Part shown: piece after piece, positions 1 to 6,203 of the stretch
Layout: each line of letters begins with the position of its first letter
How positions within the stretch are numbered: the first letter of the stretch is position 1
NCBI GenBank assembly: GCA_900763245.1
Contig: CAAFJQ010000130.1
Location: 1-14,583 of the forward strand
Direction: 5' to 3'
DNA from: Bacilli bacterium
Lineage (GTDB): Bacteria > Bacillota_I > Bacilli_A > RFN20 > CAG-288
Length of the DNA: 14,583 nucleotides
The notes under the pieces: generated by a model
Told to the model about the DNA's origin: nothing
Databases searched by the model: none
What the model saw: the letters and a program-made list of their open reading frames with translations, nothing else
Translations under genes and position numbers: made by a program

Positions 1-11
1 CGTTCTTCATC

Positions 12-114
12 GGCGGCCGTGAGGCCAGGCGGACACACCCGATCCCATTCCGAACTCGGAAGTTAAGCGCCTGGCGGCGAAAATACCCCTCGGGGGAAGA
101 TAGCTGCGGCCGCT
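12..114 (+). rRNA. rrf: 5S ribosomal RNA
   Basis: This is the RNA of the large ribosomal subunit central protuberance. The conserved core around 38-66 includes CCCGATCCCATTCCGAAC and GGAAGTTAAGC. Helix I is a perfect 7-bp pairing of GCGGCCG (13-19) with CGGCCGC (107-113). Helix II is an 8-bp pairing of GCCAGGCG (24-31) with CGCCTGGC (68-75). The molecule is only about 103 nt because helix IV is reduced to CCC-CTCG-GGG (86-95). Ordinary bacterial 5S is near 115-120 nt, and shortened forms are known from Mollicutes. Both ends are estimated from helix I. A run of seven T follows (114-120) and may be the transcription end or a processing region. The 16S and 23S genes would lie upstream, outside the window. 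Confidence 0.95.
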
Positions 115-156
115 TTTTTTGTGCCTCCGCTTTCCGGAAACTGTACCTATAAAAAA

Positions 157-204
157 GGCGAAAGCAGTCTTCTTTGCCAGATTTGCTTTCTTATTTATTT
201 TTTT
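157..204 (+). terminator. possible rRNA-locus terminator
   Basis: GAAAGCA (160-166) pairs with TGCTTTC (184-190) across a 17-nt loop and is followed by a T-rich stretch (191-204). An alternative hairpin with one bulge pairs GGC-AAAG (157-164) with CTTTGCC (172-178). Both stems are weak, and the element overlaps the -35 region of the next promoter. It could terminate rRNA transcription, but helix I of the 5S followed by seven T (107-120) may do that job instead. Confidence 0.3.
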
Positions 205-211
205 GTATAAT
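183..211 (+). promoter_or_regulatory. Sigma-A type promoter for gls24-fakA
   Basis: A perfect -10 box TATAAT (206-211) lies 17 bp downstream of TTGCTT (183-188), which matches only the TTG half of the -35 consensus. Transcription would start near 218, giving a leader of about 21 nt before the ATG at 239. The promoter makes gls24-fakA independent of the rRNA locus. Confidence 0.6.
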
Positions 212-238
212 TTGTAAGCTTTAAGCGTATAGATAAAT

Positions 239-589
239 ATGAATATTGAAAAAACTAACCAGATTGGAAAAATCAACTTTTCGTTGCAAGCCGTTGCCGA
301 TTTAGCAGGCATGACCGTTTCTAGTGTCTATGGTGTTGTCGGCTTGGTCAGTAAAAAGAACCTCACCCGTTCTTTGTTCGAATTTTTACTGAAGGAAGAT
401 TTCTCTGATGGCGTGTCTGTCAAGAAATCCAAAGAGGGCTATGAGATTTCTCTTTATCTGGTGCTTTCTAAGGATGTCAAAATTGCTGAAGTCGTCTATG
501 AAGTACAGAAGCAGGTTGCTTATATGCTTCAGAAGAGCTTTGGTATTCCCTTTAAAGTGATTAATGTTTATGTTCTTGGTGTGAAATAG
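239..589 (+). CDS. Asp23/Gls24 family protein (YloU-like)
   Basis: Small cytosolic protein of the Asp23/Gls24 (DUF322) family, 116 aa, which is usual for the YloU subgroup. The N-terminus reads GKINFSLQAVADLAG at residues 10-24, then VSSVYGVVGL at 27-36, the family hallmark of a short strand, a helix and a strand. Family members are linked to envelope or alkaline stress; no enzymatic activity is known. Position immediately before fakA is the classic Firmicutes arrangement (yloU-yloV), which supports the call. The start is fixed: an in-frame TAG lies at 230-232, and the next Met (residue 25) falls inside the conserved core. No Shine-Dalgarno sequence is visible upstream of this ATG. The gap to fakA is 35 bases. 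The family is sure; the specific role is not. Confidence 0.88.
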   Translation: MNIEKTNQIGKINFSLQAVADLAGMTVSSVYGVVGLVSKKNLTRSLFEFLLKEDFSDGVSVKKSKEGYEISLYLVLSKDVKIAEVVYEVQKQVAYMLQKSFGIPFKVINVYVLGVK

Positions 590-594
590 TCATC

Positions 595-628
595 AAGGAT
601 TTTACATATGAAAGGATCTCAAAAATGA
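595..628 (+). promoter_or_regulatory. possible 6-codon upstream ORF overlapping fakA start
   Basis: AAGGA (595-599) lies 8 bases before an ATG at 608 that opens a six-codon frame (MKGSQK). Its TGA (626-628) overlaps the fakA ATG (625-627) as ATGA. The real fakA ribosome site, AAAGGA (611-616), sits inside this tiny frame, 8 bases before the fakA start. It might couple fakA translation to a leader peptide, but such a short frame can easily arise by chance. Confidence 0.2.
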
Positions 629-2388
629 TAAAGATCGATGGTGTAATATTTAAGCAAATGATCATCTCCGGAGCCAACAATTTATATAATTCTTATCCGG
701 AAATCGATGCATTGAACGTTTTCCCTGTTCCTGATGGTGATACTGGTACGAACATGAATCTTACCATGTCTTCCGGCGCAAAGGATGTTTTCAATAAGAA
801 CGATACTTCTATCGGCCAGGTCGCCAAAGATTTCGCTCGTGGACTTTTGATGGGCGCACGTGGTAACTCTGGTGTTATTTTAAGTCAGATCTTCCGCGGT
901 TTTGCCGAAGGCCTTGCTGGAAAGAATGAAGTCGATGCTATCGGACTTGCCGAAGCTTTCATGTCGGGTAAAGAAGTCGCTTATAAGGCCGTTATGAGAC
1001 CTGTTGAGGGTACAATCCTCACAGTCATTCGTGAAGCCGCTTCTGCCCTTTATGAAAAGGCTGAGAACAATATGCCGATGGATGTCGCAATGGATTACTT
1101 CTATGAACAGGCTAAAAAATCCTTGGCTCATACTCCTGAACTTCTTCCTGTTTTGAAGGAAGTCGGCGTTGTTGATTCAGGCGGTGCTGGTTTATGCAAA
1201 ATTATTGAAGGTTTTGCTAAAGCTCTCCACAATCAGATTGTTGAGAAGGAGATGGCTACTGTCACTGAAAAAGGTGTCAATTATTCTTCTGCCAAACCGA
1301 CTAATGCAATTGAAGGTCATGGTTCTGTTCAGGCAAAGTTCAATCATGAAGAATTCGGTTATTGCACACAGTTCCTTCTCAAACTTGCTCCGCAGGATAA
1401 TCTCGGAGAGAAGAAGGCTTTCAACGAGAAAAGATTCAAGGCTGTTTTGGAAGCCCATGGAAACTCTATTGTCTTCATTCATACAGATGAGCTTGTTAAA
1501 GTTCACATCCATACGATGAAGCCTGGTCTTATCTTCACTTACGCACAGCAGTTCGGCGAATTCAAGACAATGAAATGCGACAACATGGCTGAGCAGCATG
1601 AAGAACTGATGGATGACTTTGAAAGCGAGAAAGAGAAGAAGGGCATTCAGGGCGAAGAAGAAAAATTCGATGTTGCCTTAAAGGCCGCTGCCACTGTCAA
1701 AGAAGAAAAACCTGCCGAAAAGAAGAAATATGCGCTTGTCGCTGTTGCTGTCGGTGATGGCATCGAAAAGATGTTCAGAGAGAACTCTGTCGATTACATC
1801 ATTTCCGGCGGCCAGACAATGAATCCTTCCACAGCTGATTTTGTTGAGGCTATCAAGAAAGTCAATGCGGAAAATGTCTTCCTCTTCCCGAACAACGGAA
1901 ACATCGTTTTAGCTGCAAATCAGGCAGCTGACTTGATGAAGGAAGAAGGAAACATCATCGTCATTCCGACCAAGACTATTCCGGAAGGTCTCACCGCCTC
2001 TATGGTATTCAATGCTGATGGTACACCGGAAGAGAATGTCGAATGCATGACTGAGAATGTCGCCAATGTCAAATCCGGCGAAATCACTTACGCCATCAAG
2101 GATACGACCATTGATGATGTCCATGTCGAAAAAGGAAAGTTCATGGGCATTGCACATAAGAAGATTCTTTGCTGCCATAAGCATAAGATCAACACCCTTA
2201 TGGATTTGATTTCTTCCATGACTGATGATGAGTCCTCTCTCATCACGATCATCTGCGGACAGGATGTCACAGAGAAGGAAAAAGAAGAAGTAAAGAATAA
2301 AGTCGAAGAGAAATATGGCGATGATTATGAAGTCGATGTCGAGACTGGAAATCAGCCCGTTTATTCTTTCTTTGTCGCTGTCGAATAA
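625..2388 (+). CDS. fakA: Fatty acid kinase ATP-binding subunit FakA (DAK2/YloV)
   Basis: FakA binds ATP and phosphorylates a fatty acid carried by a FakB partner; the acyl-phosphate then enters phospholipid synthesis through PlsX and PlsY. It is cytosolic, 587 aa against about 550 for the family. The N-terminal DAK2 kinase domain (about 1-205) carries NVFPVPDGDTGTNM at 31-44, with metal-binding Asp37 and Asp39, and GARGNSGVILSQ at 77-88. The middle domain keeps Cys247 and the HIH motif (His294, His296), matching the Cys and two His described in Staphylococcus aureus FakA. A Lys/Glu-rich linker (about 328-368) leads to the C-terminal domain (about 369-587), which is thought to dock FakB. The extra length lies mostly in this linker. 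No fakB is in the window, so the fatty acid carrier must be encoded elsewhere. The start is supported by AAAGGA (611-616). It is probably cotranscribed with the preceding gls24-like gene. Confidence 0.92.
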   Translation: MIKIDGVIFKQMIISGANNLYNSYPEIDALNVFPVPDGDTGTNMNLTMSSGAKDVFNKNDTSIGQVAKDFARGLLMGARGNSGVILSQIFRGFAEGLAGKNEVDAIGLAEAFMSGKEVAYKAVMRPVEGTILTVIREAASALYEKAENNMPMDVAMDYFYEQAKKSLAHTPELLPVLKEVGVVDSGGAGLCKIIEGFAKALHNQIVEKEMATVTEKGVNYSSAKPTNAIEGHGSVQAKFNHEEFGYCTQFLLKLAPQDNLGEKKAFNEKRFKAVLEAHGNSIVFIHTDELVKVHIHTMKPGLIFTYAQQFGEFKTMKCDNMAEQHEELMDDFESEKEKKGIQGEEEKFDVALKAAATVKEEKPAEKKKYALVAVAVGDGIEKMFRENSVDYIISGGQTMNPSTADFVEAIKKVNAENVFLFPNNGNIVLAANQAADLMKEEGNIIVIPTKTIPEGLTASMVFNADGTPEENVECMTENVANVKSGEITYAIKDTTIDDVHVEKGKFMGIAHKKILCCHKHKINTLMDLISSMTDDESSLITIICGQDVTEKEKEEVKNKVEEKYGDDYEVDVETGNQPVYSFFVAVE

Positions 2389-2401
2389 TATAGAAATGAT
2401 T

Positions 2402-2433
2402 GCTTTGAGGACCGCCTCAGAGCTTTTCTTTTT
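2402..2433 (+). terminator. Intrinsic terminator after fakA
   Basis: GCTTTGAGG (2402-2410) pairs with CCTCAGAGC (2415-2423), 9 bp with one G-U pair, across the 4-nt loop ACCG. TTTTCTTTTT (2424-2433) follows directly. This is a textbook Rho-independent terminator that closes gls24-fakA. Its T-tract abuts the recG extended -10 element. Confidence 0.88.
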
Positions 2434-2441
2434 GGTATAAT
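2433..2441 (+). promoter_or_regulatory. Extended -10 promoter of recG
   Basis: TGGTATAAT (2433-2441) is a perfect extended -10 element (TGn plus TATAAT). No -35 box is recognisable because that region is the fakA terminator hairpin. Only 9 bases separate it from the recG ATG at 2451, so transcription should start at or within about 3 bases of the start codon. Confidence 0.7.
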
Positions 2442-2450
2442 ATTTTCATT

Positions 2451-4436
2451 ATGAATCAAAGAGATTTATACAAAGCGCTCAATGCTTCTGATGATGAGGA
2501 TATCCTTCGTCATTTTCCTACCCGTTATGAAGACTTGCATGCGACTGCTCTTCCTGATGATATCAAGGATGGTTATCGAGGCGTTTTCAAAGGCAGTGTT
2601 TTCGGTCTGAGAAATCTTCCTAATCGCGGAAATTCTTTTATTCGATTCTTTTTTAAGACGACATTAGGGAAATCGATCTCCTGTATCTTATACAATCAGC
2701 CTTTCTATCTTTCTAAACTCAGCTCTGGGAAAGAACTTTTGATCGTTGCATATTATTCTGAGGCCAGAAAGTCTTTCATGGTCTATTCTATTCTGGATCT
2801 TGACTCTGAATTTGTCCTCACAGGACTTAAGCCTGTCTATACGCTTCCAAAAAGCGTTTCTCAGTCCTTCTTTCAAAGCTATGTGAAAAAACTCTTAGCT
2901 TATCCTAGAGAGGCTACATACGCCACTTCTGTGCTTCCTACAAGGCTTATTGAAAAATATAGGCTGATGAATGAGTTTGATGCCTACAAAGCAGTTCATA
3001 TCCCGATGAACGAAAAGAACCTGAAAGACGGTCTTCGCGTATTTAAATTCGAAGAGGCGTTAAGTTACTCGCTTCGTGCATTGTCGATCAAGAAGGATGC
3101 CGATCAGCAGAAGAAGGAAGGCAACAATAAAATCGACCATGATGCGATTAATAGATTTGTATCTTCTCTTTCTTATAAGCTGACAAAAGACCAGCTCATC
3201 GCCATCAAGGAAATCGTTCTTGATATGGAAAAAGACAATATCATGTATCGACTTCTTCAAGGCGATGTCGGCACAGGAAAGACGATTGTCGCTTTTGCTG
3301 CTCTATATGCAAACTTTTTACGAAAGAGACAAGGTGTTTTGATGGCTCCGACTTTTGAACTTGCTGTTCAACATTATCAGAACGCATTGAAAGTCTTTGC
3401 TTCTTATCCTATAAAAATAGCGTTTTTGGCTGGCAATTCCTTGAAAGCAAAAGAGAGAAGAGAAATACTTGAAGGCGTAAAAAGCGGAAGCATAGACATC
3501 ATCATCTCTACAAATGCAGTCCTCACTTCAGAGATTGAGTTTTCCAACTTAGGCCTTTCTATTATCGACGAGCAGCAGCGATTCGGTGTCGAGCAAAGAG
3601 AGGCACTTGTCAGCAAAGGAAACGGAAACGATTTATTGATGATGTCTGCAACGCCGATTCCTAGAACCCTTGCTCAGATCATCAATGCCGATATGGAAGT
3701 CTCGACCTTGACTGAATTTCCCCATGGCATTAGAAATGTTCAGACTGCCGTTGTGACAAGCGCCGACCCTTCCATTCATAAAGCGATTCAGAAGGCGTTG
3801 GATGTGAAAAGACAGATCTTCATCATCGCGCCGAAGATTGAAAAAGGTGCCAATGAAGCTTCCAGTGCAGAAAGCGTCTATCAGGATATCAAAGAACGAT
3901 ATGGCTCTGAGAACGTGCAGCTTCTTCATGGCCGAATCAAAAAAGAAGACCAGGATAAAATCATTTCCTCTTTTGTCAGTGGAGAAAAACTCATCCTTGT
4001 TTCCACCACTGTTGTGGAGGTCGGAATCGACGTTTCAAGAGCATGTTTGATGATTGTCTATGACGCCAATTATTTCGGCCTTTCCTCTCTCCATCAGCTT
4101 AGAGGAAGAATTGGAAGAAGCGGTGATTTTGCTCTAGCCCTTTTAGTCTATGACGGAAAGAACGAAGAAGCGCTTGAGAAGCTGAACTTCTTAGCGAATT
4201 GCAACGATGGTCTTCAGATCTCTCAGTTCGATCTGAAGCAAAGAGGCTCGGGTTCCTATTCGGGAAGCGCACAGTCAGGGAAGAGCGAGCTTCATGTCTG
4301 TAACTTTGTCGATGATCTGAAGATGTTCCAGTGTGCAAAAGAGGACGCTAAGGAAATTCTGCTTCATCCAAATGATGAACAGAACAGCAAGTATCTGATG
4401 CATTTTAACATGGAAAAGAAAATACATTTATCATAA
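2451..4436 (+). CDS. recG: ATP-dependent DNA helicase RecG
   Basis: RecG remodels stalled replication forks and branched DNA. The protein is 661 aa, near the usual length of about 680. The N-terminal wedge/OB region includes HFPTRYEDL (21-29). The helicase core shows Walker A GDVGTGKT (271-278), motif Ia MAPTFELAVQHY (298-309), motif II DEQQRFGV (373-380), motif III MSATPIPRTLA (398-408), LHGRIKKED (492-500), VSTTVVEVGIDV (517-528) and LHQLRGRIGRSG (547-558). The C-terminal TRG region includes QRGSGSYSGSAQSG (597-610). Oddities are DEQQ where RecG normally has DEQH, and divergence in motif Ia and the TRG region. All core ATPase residues are present, so the enzyme is probably active. No ribosome site can be seen because the mRNA appears leaderless. 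recG next to yloU-yloV is conserved in Firmicutes. Confidence 0.95.
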   Translation: MNQRDLYKALNASDDEDILRHFPTRYEDLHATALPDDIKDGYRGVFKGSVFGLRNLPNRGNSFIRFFFKTTLGKSISCILYNQPFYLSKLSSGKELLIVAYYSEARKSFMVYSILDLDSEFVLTGLKPVYTLPKSVSQSFFQSYVKKLLAYPREATYATSVLPTRLIEKYRLMNEFDAYKAVHIPMNEKNLKDGLRVFKFEEALSYSLRALSIKKDADQQKKEGNNKIDHDAINRFVSSLSYKLTKDQLIAIKEIVLDMEKDNIMYRLLQGDVGTGKTIVAFAALYANFLRKRQGVLMAPTFELAVQHYQNALKVFASYPIKIAFLAGNSLKAKERREILEGVKSGSIDIIISTNAVLTSEIEFSNLGLSIIDEQQRFGVEQREALVSKGNGNDLLMMSATPIPRTLAQIINADMEVSTLTEFPHGIRNVQTAVVTSADPSIHKAIQKALDVKRQIFIIAPKIEKGANEASSAESVYQDIKERYGSENVQLLHGRIKKEDQDKIISSFVSGEKLILVSTTVVEVGIDVSRACLMIVYDANYFGLSSLHQLRGRIGRSGDFALALLVYDGKNEEALEKLNFLANCNDGLQISQFDLKQRGSGSYSGSAQSGKSELHVCNFVDDLKMFQCAKEDAKEILLHPNDEQNSKYLMHFNMEKKIHLS

Positions 4437-4445
4437 ATGATAAAT
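4426..4445 (+). terminator. AT-rich hairpin over the recG stop codon
   Basis: ATTTATCA (4426-4433) pairs perfectly with TGATAAAT (4438-4445) across TAAA; the recG TAA (4434-4436) lies in the loop. There is no adjacent T-run, so it is at best a weak terminator. It could instead affect mRNA stability or release. Confidence 0.3.
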
Positions 4446-4454
4446 AAACCGTGA

Positions 4455-4472
4455 CTTTGTCTTTGTCTTTGT
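4455..4472 (+). repeat. Three tandem copies of CTTTGT upstream of plsX
   Basis: Three perfect copies of the hexamer CTTTGT (4455-4460, 4461-4466, 4467-4472) lie in the recG-plsX gap, ending 19 bases before the plsX extended -10 element. Copy number could vary by slippage and alter the spacing or upstream contacts of the promoter. They may equally be neutral. Confidence 0.7.
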
Positions 4473-4491
4473 TTAATCATTTCTTTTAATT

Positions 4492-4500
4492 TGTTATCAT
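4492..4500 (+). promoter_or_regulatory. Extended -10 promoter of the plsX-ffh operon
   Basis: TGTTATCAT (4492-4500) is TGn plus TATCAT, one mismatch from the -10 consensus. No convincing -35 box is found at the right distance. Transcription would begin near 4507, giving a leader of about 23 nt that contains AGAAGG (4518-4523), the ribosome site of plsX. Confidence 0.5.
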
Positions 4501-4529
4501 ATATAGGTAGAAAGAAAAGAAGGTTTATT

Positions 4530-5522
4530 ATGAAAAAAATCGCAATTGATATGATGGGCTCCGATAATGGAGCGACTGTTCTCTCACAGGCTGTCAAGAA
4601 GTATCTGAAAGATCATGATGATGTTTCATTTCTTCTTCTTGGCGATGAAGCAGAACTGAAGAAAGAATTTGCTTCTTCGGAAAGAGTCGAAATCAGAGGG
4701 ACGACTACTATCATTCCTATGGAGATCAAGCCACTTGATTTTCTCAGAAGCAAAACTTCTTCCATGTATCAGGCAATCATGGCAGTGAAGAATCATGAAG
4801 CGGATGCTGTTCTTTCTGCAGGAAGCACTGGCGGATTCCTCACCGGTGCAACGATTCTTCTTAGAAATATCCCTGGCATTCTCCGCGCTGGTCTTTGTAC
4901 GCCTTTTCCCACTGCCAAAGAAGGAAAAGGAACTGTCATCCTCGATGTTGGTGCCAGCAACAAGAACACGGCTGAAGAACTCTGCCAGTTCGCTTTGATG
5001 GGTAAACTCTATGCGGAGAAAGTCCTTTCCGTGAAAGATCCTAAAATATATACATTGTCCAATGGGTTGGAAGAAGGAAAGGGCTCCGATGAGATTGTCG
5101 AAGCCTATCGCTTGATGAAAGAGCACTCCTTCCCTGGATTTTCCGGCAATGTCGAAGCGAGAAATGCGCTTGATGGTAATCATGACGTCATCGTCACTTC
5201 CGGTTTTGCCGGCAATATTTTCCTCAAATCGACAGAGGGCATGGCCAGTATGATGAACCATATGATCAAGGATTCCTTCAAGATGAATCTTCTGACAAAG
5301 ATCGGTTATCTTTTCAGCTCCAAGGGCTTTAAGAAGATGAAGAAGACCATGGACTACAAGAGATATGGCGGAGCCATTCTTCTCGGTGTCGATGGCATTG
5401 TTGTCAAAGCTCACGGAAACAGCGATGACTATGCTTTCTATCATGCGATTGAAGTCGCAGACAATATGGTCAAAGCCGATATTGTCAATGACATCAAAAA
5501 GGAATTAGAGGTGAAAGAATGA
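4530..5522 (+). CDS. plsX: Phosphate acyltransferase PlsX
   Basis: PlsX interconverts acyl-ACP and acyl-phosphate, the donor for PlsY in phosphatidic acid synthesis; it acts at the inner face of the membrane. Length is 330 aa, typical of the family. Motifs are KKIAIDMMGSDNG (2-14; most relatives have GGD rather than GSD), LSAGSTGGFLTGA (95-107), LDVGAS (138-143), LSNGLEEGKG (176-185), HDVIVTSGFAGNIFLKSTEG (218-237) and GAILLGVDGIVVKAHGNSD (281-299). The start at 4530 is chosen because AGAAGG lies 6 bases upstream and family homology begins here. An in-frame TTG at 4491 would add 13 residues, but it lies within the predicted promoter. The stop overlaps the rnc start by 4 bases. In B. subtilis fabD, fabG and acpP follow plsX; they are absent here. 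Confidence 0.95.
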   Translation: MKKIAIDMMGSDNGATVLSQAVKKYLKDHDDVSFLLLGDEAELKKEFASSERVEIRGTTTIIPMEIKPLDFLRSKTSSMYQAIMAVKNHEADAVLSAGSTGGFLTGATILLRNIPGILRAGLCTPFPTAKEGKGTVILDVGASNKNTAEELCQFALMGKLYAEKVLSVKDPKIYTLSNGLEEGKGSDEIVEAYRLMKEHSFPGFSGNVEARNALDGNHDVIVTSGFAGNIFLKSTEGMASMMNHMIKDSFKMNLLTKIGYLFSSKGFKKMKKTMDYKRYGGAILLGVDGIVVKAHGNSDDYAFYHAIEVADNMVKADIVNDIKKELEVKE

Positions 5523-6202
5523 TTGAAGGTCTTGATGCGGTTCTTGCTGATTTCCACATCGTTCCTCATGACATCTCTATTTATGAGATGGCTTTTACTC
5601 ATGCCTCTTATACCAATGAGCACCGCGATTGTCCTTGTTATGATCGACTTGAGTTTTTAGGTGATTCCATTTTGGATATGATCGTCGGAGACATGGTCTT
5701 CCATCATTATCCTAACAGCAATTCCGGTACGCTCAGCCGAACCCGTTCCGCTCTTGTCGAAGGCAAGACATTGACAAGGCTGAGCGAATCCGTTTTTGGT
5801 TTCTCTTCTCTTGTCCGTTATTCGGAAGGTGAGAAGAACAATGTTGCAAATCATAAGCACATCAATGAAGATGTTTTTGAATCTTTTATTGGAGCTGTCT
5901 ATCTTGATCAAGGATATGAGGTGGCAAGAAAAATCGTTGTTGATGTTTTCACTCCTCTTCTTGATGTCGCTTTGAATCTCTCCAAGAAAAGAGATTCCAA
6001 AGGAAGACTTCAGGAATTGATGAATGGTGTAGTCATCAATTATGTTGTTGTCTCTCAGACCAACATCAATCGTGAGGACTGCCATTTTGTCGTCGAGGCC
6101 AGACTTGGAAAGGATATCCTCGGAAGAGGCGAAGGGCACAATATCAAAGAGGCAGAAATCAATGCTGCTTCTGATGCATTAAGCAAGAAAGTAGGTAAAT
6201 GA
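5519..6202 (+). CDS. rnc: Ribonuclease III
   Basis: RNase III cleaves double-stranded RNA, including rRNA precursors and structured mRNAs, as a homodimer. It has 227 aa, a usual length. The catalytic domain (about 1-150) carries the signature DRLEFLGDSIL (42-52) and NEDVFESFIGAVYLDQG (116-132). The metal-binding residues are Glu45, Asp49, Asp118 and Glu121, so the active site is complete. A double-stranded RNA-binding domain follows (about 158-226): SKGRLQELMNG, then strands, then EAEINAASDALSK (211-223). The start overlaps the plsX TGA as ATGA, with GAGGTG (5508-5513) five bases upstream, so translation is probably coupled. In B. subtilis smc follows; here only one base separates the rnc stop from ftsY. 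Confidence 0.96.
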   Translation: MIEGLDAVLADFHIVPHDISIYEMAFTHASYTNEHRDCPCYDRLEFLGDSILDMIVGDMVFHHYPNSNSGTLSRTRSALVEGKTLTRLSESVFGFSSLVRYSEGEKNNVANHKHINEDVFESFIGAVYLDQGYEVARKIVVDVFTPLLDVALNLSKKRDSKGRLQELMNGVVINYVVVSQTNINREDCHFVVEARLGKDILGRGEGHNIKEAEINAASDALSKKVGK

Positions 6203-6203
6203 T

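Noticed and set aside
131..140. Perfect palindrome TTTCCGGAAA after the 5S gene
   Set aside because: A 10-bp palindrome without a loop cannot form a useful hairpin, and no protein site can be argued from it.
7..312. 101-codon minus-strand open frame across the 5S rRNA
   Set aside because: It covers the 5S gene, a promoter and the start of the gls24-like gene, with no ribosome site or known motif.
4491..4529. Upstream TTG start for plsX adding 13 residues
   Set aside because: The added sequence lies on the promoter and has no family homology. AGAAGG is correctly spaced for the ATG at 4530.
4626..5444. 272-codon open frame on the minus strand opposite plsX
   Set aside because: It is fully antisense to a well-supported plsX, its translation is rich in His, Ser and Arg with no recognisable domain, and no ribosome site supports it. 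It is a codon-usage shadow.
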